A stretch of 64,000 nt of DNA, from positions 434,001 to 498,000 of the forward strand of contig NZ_RQJW01000007.1 of the NCBI RefSeq assembly GCF_004028635.1. Direction: 5' to 3'. Position 1 is the stretch's first letter. The number at the start of each line of letters is the position of its first letter. This DNA is from Streptomyces cyaneus. GTDB taxonomy: Bacteria; Actinomycetota; Actinomycetes; Streptomycetales; Streptomycetaceae. The notes beneath the pieces were generated by a model, which did not search any database, was not told where the DNA came from, and worked only from the letters and a program-made list of their open reading frames with translations. The translations under genes and the position numbers were made by a program. Of the stretch, positions 14,098 through 22,624 are shown one piece after another.

Positions 14098-14576
14098 CGG
14101 GACGCACCTTCTTCGCGATCGCCGCGCGCCGCGCCGGCGCCGTACCGCGCCGTCATCACGGCCAGCGCGGCTCCGCCCAGCAGCCCGGAGACCACGGCAC
14201 CCACGCTCCGGCCCGCCGGGACGGCGGCCAGCCACCCGGCGGCGAAGACGGCGAGCGGCACCAGCTGGGCCTTCAGTCGCGCCCTGCGGTCCTGCTCCGG
14301 CCACAGCACGACGCCGGAGCGCCGGACCACGAGCAGATGCAGGACGAGGTAGGCGACGGCAGCCAGGCAGCCGCCGACGCTCCCCCACAGGCCGCCGGCG
14401 GGATCGTCCGGCCCCGAGAAGCCGAAGATCCCGATCGTGAACCCTGCGAAGAGCACCCCCTGAAGCGGCGGGAACCATCCGGGCGCCGACTGCGGCCGGG
14501 CGGCGGCAGCGCGGGCCCGCTCGGCGGTCCGCAGGGCCGCGGCGGCGTCCGCGGCGGGGTTCTGGGCTTGAGACAC
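14094..14576 (-). CDS. small integral membrane protein
   Basis: About 160 residues with an Ala/Arg-rich cytoplasmic N-terminus, then four hydrophobic segments (PPLQGVLFAGFTIGIFGF, GGCLAAVAYLVLHLLVV, LVPLAVFAAGWLAAVPA, SVGAVVSGLLGGAALAVM). The GTG at 14576 is preferred over ATG 14618 because GAGGGGGA sits 7 nt upstream. It is cotranscribed with the winged-helix regulator, with ATGA coupling. It belongs to a type found widely in Streptomyces next to such regulators; function unknown. Confidence 0.75.
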   Translation of the reverse strand: MSQAQNPAADAAAALRTAERARAAAARPQSAPGWFPPLQGVLFAGFTIGIFGFSGPDDPAGGLWGSVGGCLAAVAYLVLHLLVVRRSGVVLWPEQDRRARLKAQLVPLAVFAAGWLAAVPAGRSVGAVVSGLLGGAALAVMTARYGAGAARGDREEGASR

Positions 14577-14622
14577 GACGGAGTCCCCCTCGTTTTCCTG
14601 GCGAGCAAGTACACCCATCGTA

Positions 14623-14653
14623 GCAACTACTTTTGCGGTGCAAAAGTAGTTGC
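14623..14653. promoter_or_regulatory. operator: 13-bp perfect inverted repeat
   Basis: gcaactacttttg and caaaagtagttgc are perfectly complementary around a 5-nt spacer. The site lies just upstream of the membrane protein/winged-helix operon, where it would overlap the promoter, and it is the AT-richest spot nearby. Likely binding site of the winged-helix regulator encoded in that operon. Confidence 0.7.
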
Positions 14654-14796
14654 GGCGGGCGCCGAACGAGACAGCAGGAGATGGTTCGGCGCGAACAACA
14701 CACGGACAACAGCCGAGCAATGCACCATTGGTTGACTGCTTGACCGATCGGCCTGGCCCTTCGTACAACCCAGCGTCGCCCAGGAGGGCCCAACCG

Positions 14797-16851
14797 GTGA
14801 ACTCACCTCACGGACACGAGATGCGGTTCGGCGTGCTCGGCCCCGTCGAAGTGCTGAAGGACGGCGCCGGACTCGATCTGGGGCCCCGGCAGCGCCGGCT
14901 GCTGCTCGTCCGACTGCTGATCGAGGACGGCCGGCCCGTCTCCCAGCACACCCTGTGCCGCGACCTGTGGCCGACGGACCGGCCGACGGGGGCCGCGTCC
15001 TCCGTGCGCGCCCACATCAGCCGACTGCGGGCGGTCCTCGACCCGGTACGGCAGGGCCGGTCCACCATGCTGGTCAGCAGCCCCGCCGGATACGCCCTGA
15101 AGGTGCCCCGCGAGGCAAGGGACACGACCCTCTTCGAGGAGTCCGTGAGCAGGGCCCGCGAAGCCCTCAGGCACGGTCGGCTCCCCGCCGCGCGGCAGGC
15201 GGTCGACGCGGCGCTCGGGCTGTGGCGCGGCGAGGCGCTGGCCGAGGCCGCCGAGCACGCCTTCGCGATACGCGAGCGCACCAGGCTCGACGCCGCCCTC
15301 CACGACGCCAGGGAACTGCAGGCCACGATCCTTATCCAGCAGGGTGAGACGGAACCGGCGATCGACGTCGCCGAGGACCTGATCCTCAAGGGCCCGCTCC
15401 GTGAGACGTCCTGGGCGCTGCTGATGCGTGCGCTGTACTCGGCGGGTCGTCCGGTCGAGGCGCTGCGGCAGTACGAGCGGTTCCGCGACACGCTGGCCAC
15501 GGAGCTCGGCCTGGACCCCAGCCCCCACTTGAGGGACCTGCACACCGCGATCCTGCGGCACGACGCCGTCGTTCTCGGCGCCGCCGCGTTTGCGCCCGGC
15601 CCGTCCCTCACCCCGGGCCTCGACTTCACCGCCGTGTCCGGGCACCCGTACCCCGAACCCGCCGCGACCGCCGTCGTGCCCTTCGTGGGGCGCGGCGAAG
15701 AGACCGCGCAGCTGACCGCCCTGCTGTCGGCCGGGGCCGCGGGCCGCCCCCAGTGGGCCGTGGTGGCCGGGGAGCAGGGGTCCGGCAAGACCCGGCTGCT
15801 TCAGGAGCTGTCCGCCCGGGCCGCGGCGGCCGGGTTCACCGTCGCCCGCACCCGGGCCGGTCAGGCGCTCAGCGGGAACCGCGGGATCTCCCAGACCTGC
15901 CCGACCGTCCAACTCCTGGACGCGCTGCGGCAGGACGGCGAGGACTCCGCCGAGGACGAGGTGGCGCAGAAGGACCCGCTCGCCACGGTCGTCCGTGAAC
16001 TCACGCAGGGACCCACGCTGGTCGTCGTCGACGATCTCGACCGGGCGCCGCAGGGTTTCCACCGCTTGCTGAGGCGGCTCGCCCAGGTGCTGCGGGAGGC
16101 CCCGGTCGTCTTCGTGTGCACCCTGCGCAACCCCGACGCCCCCGTCTCCAGCATCCTGCTCGCGGATCTGGCCCTGCTCGGCGCGACCTGGCTGACGCTG
16201 GAGCCGCTGACCGTCGACGACGTGGCCGAACTGCTCGCGGCGCACGGCGCGGAGAGCACGGGCGAAGAAGGCACGGGCGAGGCGAGCTTGGGCGAAGAGG
16301 ACGCGGGCGAGGAGGCGGCGGCGCTGCACCGGCGTGCCGAGGGGCAGCCGTTCGCCCTGGCCGAGCTGCTCAGGCTCCCGCCCGGCCGGCGCACCGGGCC
16401 GCAGGCACAGGTACCGGCCGCCGTACGCAACATCCTCCATGCGCGACTGGTCGAGCTGCCCGACGCGGCCCGGACCATGCTCACGTACGCCGCGGCCGAC
16501 GGCGAGTGGCTGGACGTCGGTCTGCTCGCCGCCGCCCAGGGTCTGGCACCGGACCAGTTGCTGCCGCTGATCGACGCCGCCGTGACCGCCCGGATCCTGG
16601 TCTGGGACGCGGACCCGGCAGCCGCCGGCACCGGCCGCTACCGGCTGCCCGAGCTGCCCCGCGACGTGGTGCTGAGCACCCAGACGCCGTCCTCCCGACA
16701 GCTGCGGCACGCCGCGCTCGCCCGCGAGTTGGCCGGGCGCGACGGTGCCGACGCCGATCCGGCCCGCCTGGACCGGCATCTGCGCGCGGCGGGCCCCATG
16801 GCCCCGGCAGCGGCCCCCACCTCGAACCCCACTCACCTCAGGAGTCTGTGA
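14797..16851 (+). CDS. AfsR/SARP-family transcriptional regulator with ATPase domain
   Basis: A 684-residue SARP with an added STAND/AAA ATPase. Order: trans_reg_C winged helix (~residues 7-100, MRFGVLGPVEVLKDGAGLDL, SSVRAHISRLRAVLDP), bacterial transcriptional activation domain (TPR-like, ~105-255), then an NTPase with Walker A GEQGSGKT and Walker B LVVVDDLD. An acidic Glu/Gly patch lies near residue 490. The start is GTG 14797, 8 nt after AGGAGGG; an internal ATG would give MRFGVLG. SARPs activate antibiotic clusters, and the lanthipeptide cluster is 2 kb away, so it is a candidate activator, unproven. Its stop overlaps the next start (TGATG). Confidence 0.88.
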   Translation: MNSPHGHEMRFGVLGPVEVLKDGAGLDLGPRQRRLLLVRLLIEDGRPVSQHTLCRDLWPTDRPTGAASSVRAHISRLRAVLDPVRQGRSTMLVSSPAGYALKVPREARDTTLFEESVSRAREALRHGRLPAARQAVDAALGLWRGEALAEAAEHAFAIRERTRLDAALHDARELQATILIQQGETEPAIDVAEDLILKGPLRETSWALLMRALYSAGRPVEALRQYERFRDTLATELGLDPSPHLRDLHTAILRHDAVVLGAAAFAPGPSLTPGLDFTAVSGHPYPEPAATAVVPFVGRGEETAQLTALLSAGAAGRPQWAVVAGEQGSGKTRLLQELSARAAAAGFTVARTRAGQALSGNRGISQTCPTVQLLDALRQDGEDSAEDEVAQKDPLATVVRELTQGPTLVVVDDLDRAPQGFHRLLRRLAQVLREAPVVFVCTLRNPDAPVSSILLADLALLGATWLTLEPLTVDDVAELLAAHGAESTGEEGTGEASLGEEDAGEEAAALHRRAEGQPFALAELLRLPPGRRTGPQAQVPAAVRNILHARLVELPDAARTMLTYAAADGEWLDVGLLAAAQGLAPDQLLPLIDAAVTARILVWDADPAAAGTGRYRLPELPRDVVLSTQTPSSRQLRHAALARELAGRDGADADPARLDRHLRAAGPMAPAAAPTSNPTHLRSL

Positions 16852-17765
16852 TGAGCACCAAGACGGGACCCCAGAGATACCCCGGCGCGAGCCGGGCCAA
16901 CTGGTACCAGGACGACTTCGGCGGCGACCCGATGCAGGTCAACGTCGTCGTCCTGCACACCACCGAGGGCCCCACCCTGCCCGGCTACGGCGGCGGCTCC
17001 TCCGCACCGAACCTGACCGCGGTCCCCGACTTCGCCGCCAAGAAGCTGAAGTGGTACCAGCACTTCGACATAGAGACCTCCTCCAGGGCGCTGGTCAATC
17101 TGCGCGGCGGCGTCGAGACGAACACCATGAACGTGTGCCAGGTCGAGCTGGTCGGCACCTGCGACCCGAAGACCCACGCGAAGTGGAAGGCCGCGGACCG
17201 GGCGCACATCTACTGGCCGGACGCGCCCGACTGGGCGCTCCAGGGCGTCGCCCGCTTCCTGGCCTGGATGCACGAGGAGCACGGCGTACCGCTGTCGGGG
17301 CCGAAGTCGTGGCCGGCGTACCCCACGTCGTACGGCAGCGGCGGCCAGCGGCTGACGGGCGCGCAGTGGACGGACTTCAAGGGCGTCTGCGGGCACATGC
17401 ACGTGCCCGAGAACGTGCACGGCGACCCCGGCGCGATCGACTTCGCCAGAATCATCAAGTACGCGAAGACCGAGCTGGACGTGGACGACGACACCCCGGC
17501 GACGACCACACCCGCCAAGCCGAAGGTCCCCGCCTTCCCGGGACGCAAGTACTTCGTGGCCGGGGCCTCGAACGCGTACGTCCTCCAGCTCGGAAAGCAG
17601 CTGGTCAAGCGGGGCTTCGGCGACCACTACAAGGTCGGCCCGAGCAGGAACTGGGGCGAGGCGGACCGGCTGAACGTCCGCGACTTCCAGAAGTCCCGCA
17701 AGGAACTGCGCGGCGACGCCGACGGCAACCCCGGACCGCTGACCTGGCGGCTGCTGTTCTCCTGA
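16851..17765 (+). CDS. peptidoglycan amidase-like protein with C-terminal peptidoglycan-binding domain
   Basis: A 304-residue protein. The N-terminal domain resembles amidase_2 (AmpD/PGRP) enzymes: VVVLHTTEGPTLPGY with a zinc-binding-type His, then GHMHVPENVHGDPGAIDF matching the second His/Asp zinc site. The C-terminal ~70 residues (AYVLQLGKQLVKRGFGDHYK, RDFQKSR, GNPGPLTWRLLF) match a peptidoglycan-binding repeat. It should cleave the MurNAc-L-Ala bond. No signal peptide or TM is visible, as in phage endolysins. The ATG overlaps the SARP stop (TGATG), an unusual coupling of a regulator to a wall hydrolase. Phage origin or use as a lysis effector is possible. Confidence 0.8.
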   Translation: MSTKTGPQRYPGASRANWYQDDFGGDPMQVNVVVLHTTEGPTLPGYGGGSSAPNLTAVPDFAAKKLKWYQHFDIETSSRALVNLRGGVETNTMNVCQVELVGTCDPKTHAKWKAADRAHIYWPDAPDWALQGVARFLAWMHEEHGVPLSGPKSWPAYPTSYGSGGQRLTGAQWTDFKGVCGHMHVPENVHGDPGAIDFARIIKYAKTELDVDDDTPATTTPAKPKVPAFPGRKYFVAGASNAYVLQLGKQLVKRGFGDHYKVGPSRNWGEADRLNVRDFQKSRKELRGDADGNPGPLTWRLLFS

Positions 17766-17786
17766 GCTGCCTGCCGCCCTCCTGAG

Positions 17787-19340
17787 CTAGTCGGCGAAGC
17801 CGTCGCGCACGCGGTCGAACACGGGGCGGTAGGTGCCCCATTCGGCGTCCGGGGCCGACAGGTAGATGTCGTACTCCCGGCCGCCCGCCGTGCCGTATCC
17901 GAGGTCGATGGCGCGGAAGACGCGGGCGCGGCCGTGGAAGGTGAACTCCCACACCGCGGCCGGCTTGTCCTTGAAGGTGGTCTTCTGCATGCGCAGCCTG
18001 CGGTACGTGGGGTAGTTGGCCTTGGTGTTCGCCTCGATGTCCTTGAAGTGCTCGATGGGGTGCGAGCCGGCCGGGTCCACCATGCCGATGGTGATGCCGG
18101 CCAGGCCGGTCGGGTCGGTGTAGGTGACCTCGTCGGCCGCACCCTTCTTCCGCGTCCAGCCGTCCGGGACGGGGAAGGAGACGCCGAGCTGCTGGTCGCG
18201 GACCAGGCGGTAGCCGTCGGGGACGGGCGAGGGGGCGGTCGACGGGGTGGGTGCGCTGCTGGTCCTGGGGCTGTCGGCCCCGTCGCCGTCGCCCTGCGAG
18301 GACACGAACAGCGTGCCGGCCGCGGCGACCGCCGCCGCGACGACAGCGACGGCCACGACAGTGCGCCGCCCTCGCTTACGGCCGCCCCGGCCGCCCTTCT
18401 CCGGCGGCGCGGGCGGGGTCGGGCGCGTCGACGACGTCGGTGCCGCGTCCGGGGCAGCGGCGTGGGCGGCGGGGCCGTCCTGGGTGTCGTGGGCGATCCC
18501 GGCCGACTGCGTGGTCGTCGAGCCGCCGGACCAGGTGGCCCGCAGGGCCCGTTCGGTCTGCTCCGCCGTGGGCCGGTCCTCGGGGTTCTTCGACAGCAGG
18601 ACCTCGATGAGCGGTTCCAGCGGACCGGCCTGCCGCATCGGCGCCGGCGGGTCCACGGCGATGGCGTACGCCGTCTCCATGGCGGTGTCCCGGCGGTACG
18701 GCGGCCTGCCCTCGACCGCCTGGTACAGCGTCGCGCCCAGCGCCCACAGGTCGGAGGAGGGGCCGGGCTTCTGGCCGCGGATGCGCTCCGGGGCCATGAA
18801 GTCGATGGAGCCGACCATCTCCCCGGTCTGCGTGAGCGTCGAGGCACCGGCGGTCTGCGCGATGCCGAAGTCGGTGAGGACCACCCGGCCGCCGGCGCCG
18901 AGCAGGACGTTGCCGGGCTTGATGTCGCGGTGCAGGACGCCGGCGGCGTGCGCGGCCCGGACGGCGGCGATCATGCCGAGGCCGATGCGGGCGGCCTCCG
19001 CGGGCGGCAGGGTGTGCCCGCCCTTGAGGACGTCGCCGAGGGTGGGCGCGGGGACGTACTCCATGACGATGCAGGGCCGGCCCTCGTCCTCGACGACGTC
19101 GTGCACGACGACCACGTTGGGGTGGACGACCCGGGCGGCGCTGCGCGCCTCGCGGCGGGTGCGCTCGTACAGCGTGGCGACCTCGCCGTCGGACAGATGC
19201 GGCTGCGTGTGGAGCCGTTTGAGCGCGACCCGGCGTGCCAGCACCTCGTCCTCGGCCAGCCATACGGTGCCCATACCGCCGCTGCCGACGGGCTCGACGA
19301 GCCGGTAACGCCCGGCGACCAGCCGCCCCTCGTCCGCCAC
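17787..19340 (-). CDS. Hanks-type serine/threonine protein kinase, membrane-anchored
   Basis: A 517-residue protein. Kinase domain at ~residues 10-270: glycine loop VGSGGMGTVWL, VALKRL (ATP Lys), HRDIKPGNVLL (catalytic loop), DFGIA and the APE-like MAPERIRG. A Pro/Arg-rich juxtamembrane segment follows, one TM helix (TVVAVAVVAAAVAAAGTLFV) and an extracellular ~165-residue domain without PASTA repeats (YRLVRDQQLGVSFPVPDGW). The sensor domain is of the type found in many Streptomyces kinases; its ligand is unknown. It is convergent with the amidase gene. Starts at ATG 19340. Confidence 0.92.
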   Translation of the reverse strand: MADEGRLVAGRYRLVEPVGSGGMGTVWLAEDEVLARRVALKRLHTQPHLSDGEVATLYERTRREARSAARVVHPNVVVVHDVVEDEGRPCIVMEYVPAPTLGDVLKGGHTLPPAEAARIGLGMIAAVRAAHAAGVLHRDIKPGNVLLGAGGRVVLTDFGIAQTAGASTLTQTGEMVGSIDFMAPERIRGQKPGPSSDLWALGATLYQAVEGRPPYRRDTAMETAYAIAVDPPAPMRQAGPLEPLIEVLLSKNPEDRPTAEQTERALRATWSGGSTTTQSAGIAHDTQDGPAAHAAAPDAAPTSSTRPTPPAPPEKGGRGGRKRGRRTVVAVAVVAAAVAAAGTLFVSSQGDGDGADSPRTSSAPTPSTAPSPVPDGYRLVRDQQLGVSFPVPDGWTRKKGAADEVTYTDPTGLAGITIGMVDPAGSHPIEHFKDIEANTKANYPTYRRLRMQKTTFKDKPAAVWEFTFHGRARVFRAIDLGYGTAGGREYDIYLSAPDAEWGTYRPVFDRVRDGFAD

Positions 19341-19557
19341 AGCCCTGCCCTCCGCCTTGCTCTGCCCCCTTCATGCCACTTCGCCCTGCACAGTAACCGA
19401 CCTCGCTGAGAGACCCGAACGGGGTCCGGCGGGCCCTGGAGCGGCGGCGCGGTCGGCTACCGGTGCTCGGGGTTGTCGTAGTCGCGGCGACAGCCGGCAC
19501 GAGGATGTCGGCCGCCAGGACCTGCCGGTAGAGGTCCGTCGAGGCCCGCTCGCGCCG

Positions 19558-20256
19558 TCACGGGCCGATGACCAGGGCGTGGCACGGCGCCGCCAGGGGC
19601 GTGGCCCGGCCGTCGGTCCGCACCGGGCGCCAGCCCCAGGACCGTAGGGCCCGAAGGGTCGCGGTGTCGGCGCGGTCCACCAGCGTGACGCCGAGCACGG
19701 GCGGATGGTCGGCCAGTGCGGCGGTGCGGTCGGCGAGCAACCGCCGCTGCAGGCGCCGGGCGAGGTTCCAGTCACGGCCCGGGTGGTGGGTGCGCACCCG
19801 GGAGTCGACGATGAGCCCGGAGATCGCGAAGAGCCTCCCGCAGGCGGCGAGCCGGAGCAGATCCCGCGGCAGATACCCGTCCAGACCTCGCCACCAGGGC
19901 TCCTGCACGGGTACCGGAAAGCCGTAGGCGCAACCCGTCAGTACGACGCCCTCCCAACGGTGAGTCAGGTCCTGCGCACCGGCGGTCCCACCCACCTCGG
20001 CCGGCCCCTGGAGCACGCCCCGCTCGGCGACCAGCAGCGCGAACCCCGGTCGCTGTACCTCGACAGCGAGCCGGTGCAGGAACAGCGCGCGGGCCTGGTT
20101 CCACGCCCGCGGGTCGCCCCCGGAGGTCTCCGCGTACAGATCACCGAGTTCCTTGTACCGGTCCTCGATCTGTCGGCGGGACAGCGCGCGGATGCGCTCC
20201 GCTTCCAGGGGCGACGGCGCTTGCCGACCTCTGCGGTCGGGCACGTTCAAGGCCAT
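19558..20256 (-). CDS. GNAT-like acetyltransferase family protein (hypothetical)
   Basis: A 232-residue soluble protein. The layout resembles N-acetyltransferases: ARALFLHRLAVEVQRPGFAL, a central FAISGLIVDSRVR strand and the His-rich RTHHPGRDWNLARRLQRRLL helix, then VLGVTLVDRADTATLRALRS and WGWRPV near the end, matching the GNAT C-terminal 'alyxxxGF' region. No clean Q/RxxGxG/A acetyl-CoA loop is visible, so this is tentative. The ATG at 20256 is chosen because the upstream extension is Arg/Gly-rich and non-homologous. The 217 nt between this gene and the kinase start at 19340 hold nothing recognisable. Confidence 0.65.
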   Translation of the reverse strand: MALNVPDRRGRQAPSPLEAERIRALSRRQIEDRYKELGDLYAETSGGDPRAWNQARALFLHRLAVEVQRPGFALLVAERGVLQGPAEVGGTAGAQDLTHRWEGVVLTGCAYGFPVPVQEPWWRGLDGYLPRDLLRLAACGRLFAISGLIVDSRVRTHHPGRDWNLARRLQRRLLADRTAALADHPPVLGVTLVDRADTATLRALRSWGWRPVRTDGRATPLAAPCHALVIGP

Positions 20257-20636
20257 GAGGCGGATCCTGCCCCGGGTCCGGACGGGCCCGGCCCGGCGTC
20301 GTGGTTCGCCGAGAACGGCACCGCGCGGCAGCGGGCACACGAAGAGCCCTCGGCACTTTCACCGTACTCCCGCCCAAGTCCGGGCCAGGACCGCCCGCGT
20401 ACCCACACCGGCGAGCCGGGCCGGCGGCCGGTCGCAGGAGTAGCGTGGAACGAGAAGGCCAGGAGATCTGCTCCCGGCCTCCCCGCCGGCTCCGAGCCGT
20501 CCGCCGACCGCGAGCCGCCGCCGGAATCGCACAGGCAGGTGAGCACAGTGCCCGGTACCGATCCCCCGCCCGCGAGACTGCCCGGCCCGAGCAGTGCGCC
20601 GGCCCGCCGCTTCGCCGGCCGAGACACGAGGCCGGC
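20257..20636. other. intergenic region with possible short leader ORF
   Basis: About 380 nt between the divergent GNAT-like and PRC-barrel genes. A GTG at 20539 opens a 33-codon frame whose TGA overlaps the ATG of the PRC-barrel gene (ATGA), suggesting possible translational coupling, but its ribosome site is weak and composition does not settle it. A tagcgt hexamer near 20441 could be a -10 element. No RNA gene seen. Confidence 0.3.
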
Positions 20637-20993
20637 ATGATCCGCGCGGCCGATGTCCGGGAGTGGCGCGAGCAGGACGTGGTCGACCCCAAGGGTCACA
20701 AGATCGGCAGCCTCGAAGCCGTCTACGTCGACACGACCACGGACGAACCGGCCATGGCCACGGTACGTACGGGGCTGCCCACCCGTCAGCGGCTGGTCTT
20801 CGTCCCGCTCGACGAGGCGGTCCTGGGGCCCGGCTATGTCAAGGTCACCCACACCAAGGCGACCGTGCGCAAAGCGCCTTCGATCGGGACGGACGACGTA
20901 CTGCCCGCCGAGCAGGAGGAGACGGTCTTCCGCTACTACGGCCTCGCCTACAAGCCGGGTTCCCACGGCGAACGCCAACTCGCGCGTCGCTGA
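20637..20993 (+). CDS. PRC-barrel domain protein
   Basis: 118 residues. The PRC barrel is evident: VVDPKGHKIGSLEAVYVDTT (the PRC signature D-x-x-G-x-x-I-G-x-[LV]), LVFVPLDEAVLGPGYVKVTH, then DVLPAEQEETVFRYYGLAYK. Streptomyces have many such small cytoplasmic PRC proteins, often stress-induced. ATG 20637. A small membrane protein follows at 22 nt, probably in one transcript. Function unknown beyond the domain. Confidence 0.85.
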   Translation: MIRAADVREWREQDVVDPKGHKIGSLEAVYVDTTTDEPAMATVRTGLPTRQRLVFVPLDEAVLGPGYVKVTHTKATVRKAPSIGTDDVLPAEQEETVFRYYGLAYKPGSHGERQLARR

Positions 20994-21014
20994 CCGCCAG
21001 GAGGTGTCGGGCCG

Positions 21015-21185
21015 ATGGTGACGTTTCTGCTGCTCCTGCTGGTGGCCGTGGTCCTGGGAATCATCGGTGCGGCGGCGGACGGCCTGGGCTATCTGCTGGC
21101 CATCGGTGTCGTGCTCTTCGTGGCCGACATGGCCTTCTTCGGGGTGATGACGTCCCGGCGCGTCCGTCGGCGTCCCGTCCGCTGA
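21015..21185 (+). CDS. small hydrophobic membrane protein (56 aa)
   Basis: The frame from ATG 21015 to TGA 21185 encodes MVTFLLLLLVAVVLGIIGAA, then a second hydrophobic helix GYLLAIGVVLFVADMAFFGV and a basic tail RRVRRRPVR. Two predicted TM helices fit the short hydrophobic proteins common beside PRC-barrel genes in Streptomyces. GAGGTG lies 10 nt upstream. It follows the PRC-barrel gene closely. Confidence 0.75.
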   Translation: MVTFLLLLLVAVVLGIIGAAADGLGYLLAIGVVLFVADMAFFGVMTSRRVRRRPVR

Positions 21186-21292
21186 CCCTTCGGGGCGCGA
21201 CCCGCGCGGCGAGAGAAAGTCTGTCGCGGCGGGACCACATGTCCCTACCCGCCGGCGCTAGGGTTGTCACGCGTCCCCGAAACGAAGGTGCC

Positions 21293-21631
21293 ATGCCCCC
21301 TGAGAACGCCCCTGCCGCCGGGAACCTCGACGACGACGACTATCCCGCCTACACCATGGGGAGGGCCGCCGACGTCCTCGGCACCACCCCCGCCTTCCTC
21401 CGGGCCATCGGCGAGGCCGAGCTGATCAGGCCCCTGCGTTCGGAAGGCGGCCACCGCCGGTACTCCCGCCGCCAGTTGCGCATCGCGGCCCGCGCCCGCG
21501 AACTCGTCGACCAGGGCACCCCCGTCGAGGCCGCCTGCCGCATCATCTCGCTCGAGGACCAGCTCGACGACGCCCTCCGCCGGAACCGGGAAATGAGTCG
21601 GAGGCTGGCCGAGCACGTCGCAGATATCTAG
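21293..21631 (+). CDS. MerR-type helix-turn-helix regulator, short
   Basis: 112 residues: acidic N-terminus (NLDDDDYPAY), MerR HTH (YTMGRAADVLGTTPAFLRAI, EGGHRRYSRRQLRIAAR with the characteristic G-x-H-R-R-Y), then a coiled helix SLEDQLDDALRRNREMSRRL. It resembles the small MerR/HspR-like proteins that sit just ahead of cold-shock genes in Streptomyces. The effector-binding domain is absent. ATG 21293; TAGGGT about 30 nt upstream may be the -10. Confidence 0.82.
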   Translation: MPPENAPAAGNLDDDDYPAYTMGRAADVLGTTPAFLRAIGEAELIRPLRSEGGHRRYSRRQLRIAARARELVDQGTPVEAACRIISLEDQLDDALRRNREMSRRLAEHVADI

Positions 21632-21862
21632 TCCGGCCGATACAGAATTACCCACCACGGCGGGATAAGAATTCCTGTACGGGGCCGAAAAAACGTGGGG
21701 GTTTGGGCCCGGTCCGTGTTAACGTGATACCGGTTGCAGTTTTGGTTACCAGAGACTTGTTTCTTTGCAGAGCTTTCCGGATGCTTCCGGAGGGGTGATC
21801 ATCGCGGCGACTCGGGTCCGTAAAGTGCGGACTCCGGCATGGCCCCCCAAGGGAGATTCAAT

Positions 21863-22066
21863 ATGGCATCTGGCACCGTGAAGTGGTTCAACGCGGAAAA
21901 GGGCTTCGGCTTCATCGAGCAGGACGGCGGCGGCGCTGACGTGTTCGCCCACTACTCGAACATCGCCACCAGCGGCTTCCGCGAGCTTCAGGAAGGCCAG
22001 AAGGTTACCTTCGACGTCACGCAGGGCCAGAAGGGCCCGCAGGCCGAGAACATCGTTCCTGCCTGA
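21863..22066 (+). CDS. cold-shock protein (CspA family)
   Basis: 67 residues, a complete single cold-shock domain: RNP1 KGFGFIEQ and RNP2 VFAHYS, starting MASGTVKWFNAEKG, the standard actinobacterial length. The upstream in-frame ATG at 21839 is not used, since MAS is the conserved start and follows GGGAGA. A long AT-richer 5' leader (about 21700-21862) fits cold-shock mRNA regulation. It is followed by a perfect terminator. RNA chaperone, cytoplasmic. Confidence 0.95.
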   Translation: MASGTVKWFNAEKGFGFIEQDGGGADVFAHYSNIATSGFRELQEGQKVTFDVTQGQKGPQAENIVPA

Positions 22067-22084
22067 CGCTGACACAAACCATGT

Positions 22085-22122
22085 GGCTGGGGCCCGCACT
22101 CTTGGGGTGCGGGCCCCAGCCC
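22085..22122 (+). terminator. Rho-independent-type terminator of the cold-shock gene
   Basis: A 15-bp perfect stem (ggctggggcccgcac with gtgcgggccccagcc) around an 8-nt loop, followed by cattgtttt, one of the few terminators here with a T-run. Confidence 0.88.
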
Positions 22123-22282
22123 ATTGTTTTCCCCAAGTTCACCGCGTTGCCCTGGTTCGCCGCGTTCCCGGAGTTCCTGGAGTTTCCGGAGTTCCCGGAT
22201 TACTGACGGCTCGGCTGCACCGCCGAGAGGCCAGGCTTTTCATATTTCCCGGTGTTTCTCCCCCGACTCCGTGGAGGCATCC

Positions 22283-22570
22283 ATGCGCTGTGTCATCGCC
22301 CACTTCCCGTTCGACCTGATCAAGAGCGAGGTCGAGCACTCGATGAGCGGCATCACGCCCGAACCCGTCACCGGCGTGTCCGTGACCATCGACCACCGCG
22401 TCTACCCCGTGATGCAGGTCGGCGAAGTGATCACCCGGCAGAACCGCCGCGACTTCACCGCGGGTGAGATGCGCCGGGCCCTGACCCGACTCGGCTTCAC
22501 CTGCCACGACGCGCCTCCCGCCGCCTCCGCCCCGGCCAGGCAGGCTGACGAAGGTGCGCTCGGCTGGTGA
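22283..22570 (+). CDS. SCO5918-family protein
   Basis: 95 residues. MRCVIAHFPFDLIKSEVEHS, GITPEPVTGVSVTI, YPVMQVGEVITRQNRRDFTA and MRRALTRLGFTC match the SCO5918 family, which in Streptomyces lies next to cold-shock and DEAD-box helicase genes. The gene follows the cold-shock protein here, but the helicase is absent. GGAGG is 10 nt upstream of ATG 22283. Molecular function unknown; a link to RNA metabolism in the cold is inferred from neighbourhood. Confidence 0.8.
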   Translation: MRCVIAHFPFDLIKSEVEHSMSGITPEPVTGVSVTIDHRVYPVMQVGEVITRQNRRDFTAGEMRRALTRLGFTCHDAPPAASAPARQADEGALGW

Positions 22571-22624
22571 CGCCTCCGCTCCCGGCACACCGCTTCACCC
22601 GTCGTCCGGCTAGGCTCCCTAGGC

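Noticed and set aside
14803..16836. 677-codon minus-strand frame opposite the SARP gene
   Set aside because: Product is Gly/Arg/Gln-rich with no motif, while the plus strand encodes a clear SARP with Walker motifs.
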